A DNA stretch of 64,000 nt from Tetradesmus obliquus. Lineage: Eukaryota; Chlorophyta; Chlorophyceae; Sphaeropleales; Scenedesmaceae. The stretch spans positions 10,438,501 through 10,502,500 of the forward strand of contig CP126191.1 of assembly GCA_030272155.1 (NCBI GenBank). Reading direction: 5' to 3'. The notes under the pieces were generated by a model, which made no database searches, was not told where the DNA came from, and worked only from the letters and a program-made list of their open reading frames with translations. The number at the start of each line of letters is the position of its first letter. Within the stretch, counting starts at the first letter, position 1. Below are positions 54,498 to 64,000 of this stretch, piece after piece. A program made the position numbers and the translations under genes.

Positions 54498-55537
54498 ATG
54501 CGCAGCCTCTGCATATTATACGCATTAGGGCTGCTTGCAGCTCTCATGCCACTGCTTGTGGCTGGCCAAGTGCGCTACTTCGATCCAGACATCGACGTGC
54601 CACCACTCGTGTTCAACCGCGACAGTTGCACGCAGTCCTTCCCTGCAGGTGGAGGCGTCTCCTACTCCTGTAGCTATTCTACGATGGGCCGTGTTGCTGT
54701 CATCGGCAGGGCTGGGCACGTTTCCGGCACTGAGATGACCAACGTGAGCACAGCTGACTGACGGCAGTATTGCTGTTGACTTGATATGTCAAGTACTGTA
54801 AAGAAAAAAAACGTCGTTGAACTTCCTTGGCAGTGACTAGGCACCTTCACCTCAACTACACCAATTGCACCCTGCAGACGTGGAACCAGTACTTCACCAT
54901 GTCCGGCAACGACGCCCGCTACCTCACTTACACCTTTGGGCCCAACTGCAAACTGGAGAAAGTGACTTGCGGCCCTGCGTACTACGCAGAGTGCGGCATC
55001 ACATCCACCTACAGGTCCTGCACCCAGCGCTTCTGCCTGCGCGCAGCCCAGTCCTACCTTGGTGCCTGCACCATCAAAGTAGAGCTCAACCCAGACGCTG
55101 CTTGCACCAACACCAATAATGGCATGCTGTGGAACCACCAGGTGAGGGCGGTTTTGAAGTCGGGATCTTCTGAACACTTGCTAGTGATCCGGCTTGGTGA
55201 TCTGTTTACAGCTGGGTTGCAGTAGCAGCACTGAGCAGTGCCTGTAGCGCCAGCAGCAGCAGCAGCAGCCGTTATGTCGTTACACATCCGTCAGCCAGTG
55301 TTACTAACTCATAGCGGCGCCATTGATGTGCTACTGAAACTCGCTGCTCATCTGCCTTGTGCTGCGCCGTTGATGCCGCAGTCCAACACCATCACCCTGG
55401 AGCGCGACTTCAACTTTATGCTGCCTGATGGCCAGGTCCTTCCAAGGGGCATGGGGCAGAACAGCCTCGGCGGCAACACGTACGTGGCCAACCCGCGCGC
55501 CTGCCTGTACACTTGTGTGAATTCAAGGGACCCCTGA
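54498..55537 (+). CDS. Small secreted cysteine-rich protein, unknown family
   Basis: Exon 1 54498-54743 begins MRSLCILYALGLLAALMPLL, a clear signal peptide ending about residue 23 (VAGQ). Exon 2 54834-55141 and exon 3 55382-55537 have matching phase and end at a stop. They carry eleven Cys (for example NYTNCTL, FGPNCKLEKVTCGP, YRSCTQRFCL, ACTIKV, ACLYTCVN) and N-glycosylation sites. Exon 1 ends in phase 0 at a good donor (AAC|GTGAGC), while the only AG before exon 2 needs phase 1. So either a small indel or assembly error sits here, or a different donor is used (GCAG|GTGGAG at about 54649 gives phase 1 but drops about 30 residues). No enzyme motif recognised. Confidence 0.5.
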
Positions 55538-58410
55538 AGGGATGGGGAGATCACCTACGCCACACTGTGGCGGGCTGCATGGCACGCATGGTGGGCTGCA
55601 TGATGTGCATGGTGGGCTGCATGGCACGCATGGTGGGCCGCATGGCATTTTATGGTGGGCTGCATGACATGCAGTGAGGGGCCGCCTCGCTCACATATGC
55701 GGCTGGAGGCTTGTTTGAAACCGAGTGTGAACGCATGTATGTATGCACTGTGACAAACACATTTCAAGGCATGTTTGATGATAGATACGGTGGCTGTGAC
55801 TGCATGGTTGCTGTGTGTAGTGAACAACATGGACAGGCTTCCTCATACATTATGCACTATACCCTGCAAGTTGCCAATTACGTATGAAGTGTTGCTGCAG
55901 CTTACAGTTCAGCAAGTCGTTGTGCATTGCATGGCCTCCGATGCCAGCTGTTGCTGCTAGGGTTTGAAGTTGGCCCAGTGTAGTCGTGACCACCAACACT
56001 ACCTGTGACACACCTCCCTCTGCAAATGCTGGCTGGCGCTGCTATGCAACTATGCTAAAGACTGCACACATGCACTGGGTATGGCTGTTGGCTGTTTGGG
56101 GAAGCAGTGTTTGCTGTTGGGGGAAGCACTGCAATGCTTGTAGTTGGTCACAGCCAGGTGCTTTGGCAACTCTGTGTGCAGCTGGTTTCAATACATGCCT
56201 CATGTAGCCTGGCTGCATGCAAGCTTGGTATAGCTTACACCAAATTGCTGCTTGACGTTGTCTCGACGGGGATGTTTTTCCAGAGATTAGGGGGCTTGCT
56301 CTTGGCTGGAGGGAAGTCATGAGGACGGTGCTGGCTTCATGTCACATGGTGTGCGTGCTTTTGATGTTTATTTTACGTCACCCCGTGTGTTTGCTTTTCA
56401 GATATATATTTTTTCTCTGGGTAGGGCGAGGGCAGATGTACTTGTAGTGTCTGGCCTACATTACTCACCACAGGCTAAGCAATTTGTGCAATCGCCAAAG
56501 GGTTCCTTGATTTGTTGCTGGTTGGGCAGTTTGAGACTGCTGCAGCTGGTGGGCACAGTGTGTGCTTTCTGGTTTGGCGGGTTTTCAGGGGACTGCTGCT
56601 TGGCACAGTGTGTGCTTTCCTGTTGGGTAGGGTTGCAGAGGGATGCTGCTTGGCACAGTGTGTGCTCTCCTGTTGAGCAGGTGTTCAGGGGACTTCTGCT
56701 TGGCACAGTGTGTGCTGTTTGGTTTGGCAGGTTTTCAGGGGACTGCTGCTTGGCACAGTGTGTGCTTTCCTGTTGGGTAGGGTTGCAGAGGTATGCTGCT
56801 TGGCACGGTGTGTGCTGCTGGTTGGGCAGGGTTGCAGAGGCCTGCTGTTTGGCAGTGTCTCCAGTACCCCTACTAGGCTGGTTGTACAGTTTGTGAGATG
56901 TAACTTCAAGCTGCTAGCTGTCAAGCATTGGCTGCGCGCATGTACTGACCCCATTGGATGACAAGGCAGTGCATGCGCCAAACTGGCGTGGGTTCCGGAA
57001 CCCACGGAATCCCATGCAAATTGAAACTGCATGAAAGGAGTGCACCCAGCTGTCAGGAGCAGAGGGAACCAGCCAATCTGCATGCATGAACACACCATTT
57101 TAGCTCTAGTGGGGCGCGGGGCCGATGGCGTTGATGCTACAGCTTGATGGTACCATGATGATGCGTCATCTGAATGACATGGATCCATATGCAACATGGC
57201 GCTGGTGCTGGACCAGCACGGGGCCGGTCCCGTGCATCCAGGATGTGCCAGATGTGTGCGTGCAAAACTCACCTGACCGCAGAGTATAAAGAAAGCATGC
57301 AGCGGTTCGCGTCCTAAAGCTAATTGGCAAACAGCAAATGCCATCAACATGTTGCAGCACTGCTTCAAGTGCAGCAGCATTCCTGTGTGGCAATCACCTG
57401 CATTGCCAGCCAGCTGACCACTGCCAACATATACAGCCTGTATGCATGGCGTACAAATACCCTACCAGTGGTCAGGCTTCAGTGCACTGCAGCCACATGC
57501 ATATGCGGCACTGCTGAGGGGGCATGCTGTGCAGTCTGTTCTAGGCGCATATGCGCCTGAGCCTAGTACTGTACAGTACATCGTACTGCAGTACAACTGT
57601 ACAGTAAAAATGCAGCAGCCTCTGCTATGGGAGCACTGCGCCATTCAGGTGATACGTTTCTGGTCGAAATAATTATGCTGATTAACACGAGGGTGTTCAA
57701 CCCAACTTGAAGCGTCCTGTGAACCTTTTTGTATTTTCCATTCCTAGTGCGCCATCAAGTTGATGATTTTGACGCCCATTTTGATCGAGAGTGCTCAGGA
57801 TACTTGCATGCTTACGTGCCATATGCAAACTCTCTGTCAACAGCATGTGCAGCAGCAAGGTACCTCAAAATGTCAGTAACACCAGGCCAGTGACACTGAG
57901 TCCTAGCTAGTTCTACAGCCCGGGACGCTTTTTACAACAGCCTGAGTAGTCCAGTGACAGCAATGTGACCGAGATACCAAGATACCACAAGCTGGGTCCA
58001 AAGCCAGTCAACAGCTGAGTAAGTGATCCAGACGGTACCATTGTAACTGTTACAGTGTGGCGCTGTGGGTCACAGCACAGTTCAGTTGTGCTGTTACGCC
58101 CACCCAGCAAACCGGCAACACCAAGGCTTCTCAATCCACCATCCAAATGAAGAGCAAGACTGAAACAGCTCGGACCGAGATATGATGCACAGCGGGTAAA
58201 TCACCAGCCTTGCTGCCATTGGTCCTGCTGCTGCTCACCTCTCTTGGTGAGTGAACAGCCTTCGCAGTAGAACAATCTTCATGTATAGAAAACACGGATT
58301 GTTGAACACAGCCCTTGAGCAAGCTGCGCCGTGCTTCAAGTGAGCTTCCTCGAGGACCCTGCCAGGTGACCCTTTCGTGCCCATCACGCAGGCGGTCCCA
58401 AAAGGCGGTC
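55538..58410. other. Intergenic region with tandem repeats
   Basis: 2.9 kb between two secreted-protein genes. It contains GGTGGGCTGCATGRCRYGCA-like repeats around 55570-55670 and a 50-bp minisatellite at 56552-56860. No supported gene; the 185-codon frame across 56339-56896 is mostly repeat. Confidence 0.6.
56552..56860. repeat. 50-bp minisatellite, about six units
   Basis: GGCACAGTGTGTGCT recurs at 56552, 56602, 56652, 56702, 56752 and 56802, exactly 50 bp apart. The middle of each unit alternates between a GTTTTCAGGGGACTGCTGCT form and a GGTTGCAGAGGNATGCTGCT form. Confidence 0.93.
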
Positions 58411-59915
58411 ATGAAGCTATTGAAGTTTGAAGCGGTGATCACCGTGTGTTTGGCGCTGGCAGGTACGGGCTGTGTGCCAGAAGTTCCGCTTTTGGAGCAG
58501 CGAGCTGCGAGTCCTGTGTGAGAGAGCCTGGCGCTTCTCCGCCCACCATTTTGTACTTAAACCACGTTGATGCGTTTTCGACGAGGTTGTAGGTCTTCGG
58601 ACCGCTCGCTGTGTGTTGTTTGACTCAGAGTGCCAACCAGGCCCTGAGGGGAACAAGCAAACTGCAGCTGGGGGAGGACCTGGGTGTTGGACACCTGCTG
58701 ATGCTGGGCAAATGTCTAGAGTCACAACCATGCAGAGCACATATGTGCCTGGGGAGAAAACATTTCGATAGGTCCCCATACATGTGTGCACGAATGCCTT
58801 GCAGGGCGCGCTGCAGCTGCGTCAGCATGGGGGGTAATCACGTCCGTGGATTATCCCGAGCTTTCCACCACTGCTGCGCTGCTCAAAGAGCTGGGCTGGG
58901 CTGGCCCACTCAGTGGCCCCTTCACTGGCACCCTGCTGCTGCCAAACAATGACGTGAGTGGCTGCCAAGAACACACAGGCTGTACAGCCTGTGCACTTTG
59001 GCGATAAGGGCTTCGCCAAACCGCCGCATACCCTTTGCACAAGTTGCTAGATTTGCAAGCATGGCGAACATAAGCTGAGAAGCTGGCTGTTATGGCTTGC
59101 AGGACAGCAGTGAGTTGGCTTGTAGGACAGCAGTGATATGGCTTGCAGGGCAGCAGTGGTATGGCTTGCAGGACAGCAGTGATGAGGCTTGCAGGAAACC
59201 GGTGATATGGCTTGCAGGACAGCAGAGATATGGCTTGCAGGACTGCAGTGATATGGCTTGCAGGACAGCAGTGACATGGCTTGCAGGACAGCAGTGATAT
59301 GGCTTGCAGGACAGCAGTGATGAGGCTTGCAGAACAGCAGTGATATAGCTTGCAGGACAGCAGTACGCTGTCTTGTGTCTGTTCTTCCTGAAAGCCCAAT
59401 TACACCATGCACGTATACAGTACAGCCGCAACATCGTACTCAACACACTGCACTGGCTGGCTCACTGAGGCAAGTGAGCAGGCACATGCGGCACTGCCAG
59501 CGGCTGCTGCATCCTCCTGAACACTGAATGCACAGGTAGCAGCTCTGCGCAGGTGGAGCGCTATCACTCTGTAAGATGCAGTCGGTTTTCTGGGATGCTG
59601 CAGCTCGTGGGAGTGCCGCTTGTGCTTGTTTACCTGCCTGAGTCTGTGGGCTGGCATTGTAAGCTGACACAGCTTTGCTCCTAATCGCATCAACATCAAG
59701 CAGCAAATCGCAGCGCACAAGTCTGTGCGTAATTTGTGCATGCAGTGCAGTGCTGTTTCTACTACTTGTTGGCGTCCGGCTGATTAGGAAGTACTGTATG
59801 GCTGCAAACGCAGCTTGCGTGTTCTACAACCCCAATTAACACACAACCTGACGCGTTCCTGGGACTGTCTTGTTGCTGGATGCCGTTGCTGCCGCTGCTG
59901 CTGCTGCTGCTCCTC

Positions 59916-59953
<38 letters not shown>

Positions 59954-61895
59954 AGGCGTGGGACGACTACATCCGTTCAACAGACTATCTCCCTACTCTG
60001 GATGCATCTGGTGGCAAGGCGGAAGCAGGATTCTTTGCCGCCCTTATGAGATACCACACTCTGCTGCGGTAAGCGCAGGAAGTGACAGCCACTTGACAGC
60101 TTTCCCCATCCCTGGTTTTGAAGTGGCACAGCCGATTGCCAGACATACCTGCTGCACAAGACCCCAAGTGCAGTGCAGTGCAGCGTGCACTAACAGTGAC
60201 TGATTTGACTGCAGCTGTGGTGTTTCTAGCATGCTGGCAACAGTTGGAGCAGACGGCATGCATATTGTTGTGCTTGTTAGATCTGGATCAACTCGGGACC
60301 CAGCACCGCCCTGCCTGCCATGCAACCACATCCAGCGCGTGTGCAGCAAGTTGCGGTGATGCAAGTGTGTATGAAAGGCTCCTGCAAGCCCATACGCTAT
60401 GCTGGCTCAGGGATAGCAGCAGCAGCAGCAGCAGCAGTGGTGCTGCAGCGTGCACACACCAATCGTCGGACGGTCTGGTGGTTCCAGCTCTTCTTGAGGG
60501 GCAAGTTTGATCAATGGCAGTGTTGATGTCACTGTTTACAGGGACATGTTGCCGTGTATATGCAGCAGGCAATGTGCGAGCTGTGCCTCACTCTTGAGAT
60601 CAAACAGCTTGATCTGTGGCAATGCAGACAATTGTCTGCAAGGCACCCACTTGTTGCTGTGTGTGTGGCTTGCTGCTGCTGCTGCTGCCGCTGCTGGTGC
60701 TGCAGTGCTGTGGCCGATCCTTATGTAGGCGGCACCTGGAGCACCAAGCATATGAAGGAACCTGGCTTCATCAGGCACAAAATTTCATTTGAGAACGACT
60801 CCATAGGTGGGTTGAGAAGTGTTGCGGAGAGCCCTGCACTGCATGGGCAGGTTTTCTGGCATACCTGAGGGTCACAGCTAACAGGCTGTAAAACATTACA
60901 AGAATGGTAACCCGGAACGGTCTGCTAATGCTTCGACCTACATAATCAAACGCGCAAAGTGGCCACAGATTTTCTGCCAGGGCTGCAATGTGGCTGTGCT
61001 GACCAGCTTTGCTGTCACTGCACGTGTTTCTTCTGCCATGAATAATCACACACCAGCGTCTCTTTGGTGTCATACATACTCATACCTTATCACACACCAG
61101 CGTCTCTTACACACCAGCTTCACCAGACGCTGGTGTGTGATTATGTATGGCAGCAGAAACACGTGCAGTGACAGAGCAAGTAGCACTGGCAGCTGGCGAC
61201 TGGTTGCATGCACCTGCCCCTGTATCCTTATTTTGTTCTCCTCCTCTAACCTGCTGCATGCACCTGCAGGTGTCTTTGCAGTCGATGAGCAGGAAGGCAC
61301 AGCCAACATTGCAAACACGAGGAGCCAGAAAGTGGACGGGGGCGGCTACATCCACGTCATCGCTGCGGTACGATAGACTCTACAGTGTTATGAAATCCGT
61401 TGATATCTCATTATCAGAGTGCCATAATTGCTATCGGCACGCTGTGTCTCGTGCATCCCTACCCTGCTCCTTCACCGCAACGTGATCGCAGTCCAATGCA
61501 CCGTGCTGCGGCTGTGTCAAAACTTGCAGCACGTGTGCACTGCTTCTGTGCATCCCACCACACTGCATGCCAGCAACGCTTTACCATGCGGCCATCGACG
61601 GCAGAAGCCGGCATATGCTCATCCGCTGCCAAGCTCAAAAGTACATCCCACAGTGTGTGCATTGAAGTCGGCTGCTCAGCTGCTGCAACAGCATACCCCA
61701 AATTCGCACACCAGCTTCTCAAGAGGATGGATGAGCATTTTCTTGCAGTGGAGGGCAGCCTGAGCGCGGCCGAGGAGCACCTGCGCATCGCCTCTGTCTC
61801 TTGTCACCCCACCGCCACAAAATAACAATGTAACACTATTTGAATTTGCTTTGCAGGTGCTGGAGCCGGACGACCTTTTCAAGTCCAGTCCCTGA
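58411..61895 (+). CDS. Secreted fasciclin (FAS1)-like single-domain protein
   Basis: FAS1 domains act in cell adhesion and wall proteins. Exons: 58411-58462, 58805-58953, 59956-60068, 60706-60806, 61270-61367, 61857-61895; sum 552 nt, 183 residues, phases consistent. Signal peptide MKLLKFEAVITVCLALAG. FAS1-like pattern: STTAALLKELGW (first helix), GPFTGTLLLPNNDAWDDYI (equivalent of GPFTVFAPTNDAF), AALMRYHTLL (equivalent of LKYHVV), and GGGYIHVIAAVLEP at the end (equivalent of NGVIHVIDxVLLP). It stops immediately after this motif, so it is one domain without a GPI-type tail. Exon 4 was placed by phase (2 in, 1 out) and is the least certain in content. Intron 4 carries a foldback element and intron 2 a 23-bp minisatellite. 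Confidence 0.7.
59094..59375. repeat. 23-bp minisatellite in FAS1 intron 2
   Basis: About twelve units of ATGGCTTGCAGGACAGCAGTGAT, some with GAGGCTTGCAGGAAACCGG-type changes. It is open in all three minus frames as a repeat translation, not a gene. Confidence 0.95.
61012..61174. mobile_element. Foldback / MITE-like element with 50-bp terminal inverted repeats
   Basis: Arms 61012-61061 and 61125-61174 are inverted repeats with three mismatches in 50, separated by 63 bp that contain a third, direct copy of ATCACACACCAGCGTCTC at 61089-61106. No coding capacity. It lies inside FAS1 intron 4. No clear target-site duplication was seen, so mobility is inferred only. Confidence 0.6.
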
Positions 61896-62287
61896 ATGTC
61901 ATGTTCACGTCCTGGCCGGATGACGACCTCGAGTGCGTACGGTATAATATCCACAGCATCGTTCGTCCGCGTCACCCTGCCTGAAAGAGCTGCAACACTG
62001 CTGTTCAGTGCATGTGAAGTTGGCGTGCTGCATATGTACGAGAGCGAATATACACAACCCATTGTCTTTTGCTGCATGAAGTTCCACCCTGCCTCATTGA
62101 ACTATGAGATGTTTATGAGCTGGCAAGACAGGACTATTATGCACATCTTGTGGGTTGCCAGTTGAGCTGTACTACTTCTGGTGCTATGTGCTGCACTGCT
62201 GGCAGACCTGCGTACTCACTCACGCATGTGACCCTGCTGCTGCTGCTGCTGCTGCTGGTTTTGCTGCGCCTGGCATGTGCCACGCAG
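61896..62287. other. Gap between the two fasciclin-like genes
   Basis: About 390 bp after the first FAS1 stop. It may contain the 3' UTR and possibly the unlocated first exon of the next gene. A (CTG)n tract at 62232-62257 precedes the next acceptor. Confidence 0.5.
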
Positions 62288-62643
62288 CAACTTTGCCGAC
62301 CTGCTGAAGGAGCTGGGCATGCAGACAATGTGGTCAGACAAGTGCAAATGGATCAGCGACGCAGCGCTATTTGCACAGGGCTACGAAAACATCACTCCAT
62401 CGCCAAGCCACAGCTGTGCCACATCAGCTGGCCAGGACTGCGGCCCTTATTTTTACGATCCTGTGGCTGCAATGAACCCTGGAGGCTTGATTGCTTTCAA
62501 AGCAATCATCATGGACGATTGGGACGATAGGGTCACCAGGGCAACTAATGCAGGCACGCTGGCGTTGGAAAGATATGCTGGCACATTCCTGCTGCCTAAC
62601 AATATGGTGAGCCGCATAGCAGCTGCAACAACCCCTGAAACAA

Positions 62644-62681
<38 letters not shown>

Positions 62682-63920
62682 GCCAGCTTGCTTATGTGCA
62701 CTTGTTTGTGCCAGCGCACACATGCTAGCACTCGAATTGGATTCTCTTGGTCAACTCACTAGGCCGCACACTAGCGCAGGACCAGCGCACAACACTGGCG
62801 CTACTGCTTCACACAAAGCCTGCTCAAGTGTATCATCGTGTCACATGATGTGCAGTGCCTCGCGCATGCATGCGGCACATATGTGCCATGTATGTACCGA
62901 CATCAAGGGGTGGTTGCAATGCAACTTGTGGCGTCATCACAAACTACTGCCAAGGATGTCTCGGGCATGTGCCATGTATATGCTGGTGACATCAGAGCGT
63001 GGTTGTTATGTGCCGTGTGGAGCAATAAACGGGTCAAGGTGCCTCTTTGCGTGCAGGCCTTACCAAACATCACCATGCGCAGTGCACAGGAGTGGACCCC
63101 TGCGCTTCAGTTCCACTTCATCTCAGCTGGGAGTGCACCTGTGGCATTTACAAGCAACCAGCTGATGGTGAGGCCGTTACAAATTTTGTAACAAATGTTG
63201 AAGCTGTTGGCATGTTTCAGCTGACGCGTAATGCGCTTTCTGCACAGACCTGGCTCAACATCCTTCCACTGGCTCGAATGTCTCAGACGATATGTTCTCC
63301 CTGTCGTGGCTTGTACCATCTAAGATGGTGCCAGGACCCACACTTACACCTCCCTATCAACACGCCTCTCTCTAGCAACGCGCGTGCACTTGCCCACCCC
63401 ATGCACCGCCGCCTGCCTGCCTGTCTGCTTGCAGAGGTGGAGCATGGGGCGGTTTCCGGCTCCAAATGCGCGTGTGAACCTCTTGGGCAAGATGCTGCAG
63501 AACCCCGCGTACAAAATAACATTCATCTCCCTCAACGGTGTCAGCACTGGCTGCAGCTCGCCACCTTGCTTGAGGTGGGGTGGGCCCAGGGGTGTGCGAG
63601 CTTGACTACAGTAGTAAGGCACTTGAGCTTAAAACTACTGTAGAAAGACATTAAGGCTTGGGAACTAAGTCTTAGTAGCCTCAGCAGCTGCTGCTTGTGG
63701 TCGTGTGTTCACAATGAATGCTCAACAAGAGCAGCGACCTACAAGTACACGCCAACCAACAGAGCGCTTGGTTTGTCTCTTACAGGGCGCCTTGAACCTG
63801 TCAGCATCACAAGCCGCCTATGTCGCACCACAATGGTATTGCCACAGCAGAACATTGCAGTGTTGCAGACCGCCAGTCGGCTGTGGCTTGCAAACAACGG
63901 AAGTTCCTCAGTAGCCAAAA
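62288..63920 (+). CDS. Second fasciclin-like gene, partial and incompletely resolved
   Basis: Two exons are firm: 62288-62606 (phase 2 in, 0 out) and 63057-63167 (phase 0 to 0). The first has NFADLLKELGMQTMW and RYAGTFLLPNN, matching the first FAS1 gene (LLKELGW, FTGTLLLPNND), with an extra Cys-rich insert of about 60 residues between them (CKWISD...HSCATSAGQDCGPY). The second has MRSAQEWTPALQFHFISAG, corresponding to the YH region. Later pieces near 63248-63330, 63433-63575 (ARVNLLGKMLQNPAYKITF) and 63787-63920 are likely exons, but their frames and ends could not be fixed. The signal-peptide exon was not found. A tandem paralogue of the 58411 gene is the simplest reading. Confidence 0.45.
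62643..62683. repeat. CCAG tetranucleotide microsatellite
   Basis: About ten CCAG units just after the donor of the first resolved exon of the second FAS1-like gene. Confidence 0.9.
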
Positions 63921-64000
63921 GTCCATGCTGTAATGCATGTTGAATCCACCACGGCCACGCTTTATTATTGTTGCTTTTGTCGCTCAACCCTGGAGCATGC

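Noticed and set aside
56339..56896. 185-codon plus-strand frame rich in Trp/Cys/Leu
   Set aside because: Mostly the 50-bp minisatellite; hydrophobic by repeat composition, with no signal peptide or conserved motif.
59047..59412. Overlapping open frames of about 120-180 codons on the minus strand with repeated LLSCKPYHCC
   Set aside because: Pure translation of a 23-bp minisatellite, open in all frames because 23 is not a multiple of 3 and the unit lacks stops.

Overview
The window looks like nuclear DNA of a green alga, most likely a chlorophycean. The genes are protein-coding and densely split by spliceosomal introns: donors are mostly GTGAG/GTGGG and acceptors mostly CTGCAG. Intergenic and intronic DNA is full of CAG/CTG and CA repeats. 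The products also fit: a chlorophyte-style fused aminodeoxychorismate synthase, mitochondrial leucine-catabolism enzymes, and many secreted or wall-type proteins. No rRNA, tRNA, CRISPR array or complete transposon was recognised. All gene models were built by hand from splice sites; eight recognised genes have exon sets whose summed length is a multiple of three with consistent phases.

Layout. Minus strand: a 3'-truncated GapC-type glyceraldehyde-3-phosphate dehydrogenase with a transit-like leader (258-3333) and HMG-CoA lyase (5878-8498). Plus strand: a Kir-like inward-rectifier channel (9798-14105). Minus strand: a 17-exon secreted cysteine-rich matrix-type protein of about 1586 residues (17954-28180), an SGNH-hydrolase-like protein (30163-33943), a PC-esterase/TBL-like protein with GDS and DxxH motifs (34298-38312), branched-chain aminotransferase (39900-44411), and a probable drug/metabolite-type transporter (45172-46988, ends unresolved). 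Plus strand: ADC synthase (47426-53017), a small secreted cysteine-rich protein (54498-55537), a single-domain fasciclin-like protein (58411-61895), and a second partial fasciclin-like gene running towards the right edge (62288-63900).

Functional grouping. BCAT and HMG-CoA lyase are the first and last steps of leucine breakdown. ADC synthase feeds folate. The matrix protein, SGNH protein, TBL-like protein, small secreted protein and fasciclin genes all point to the cell surface or secretory pathway, and the SGNH and TBL genes are co-oriented neighbours about 350 bp apart.

The most unusual signal is structural. In at least six genes the last or first 30-100 bp of an exon, with its splice site, is repeated one to five more times inside the adjoining intron ('exon-edge echoes'). 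Many introns also end in a sense-strand (CTG)n tract directly abutting the CAG acceptor.
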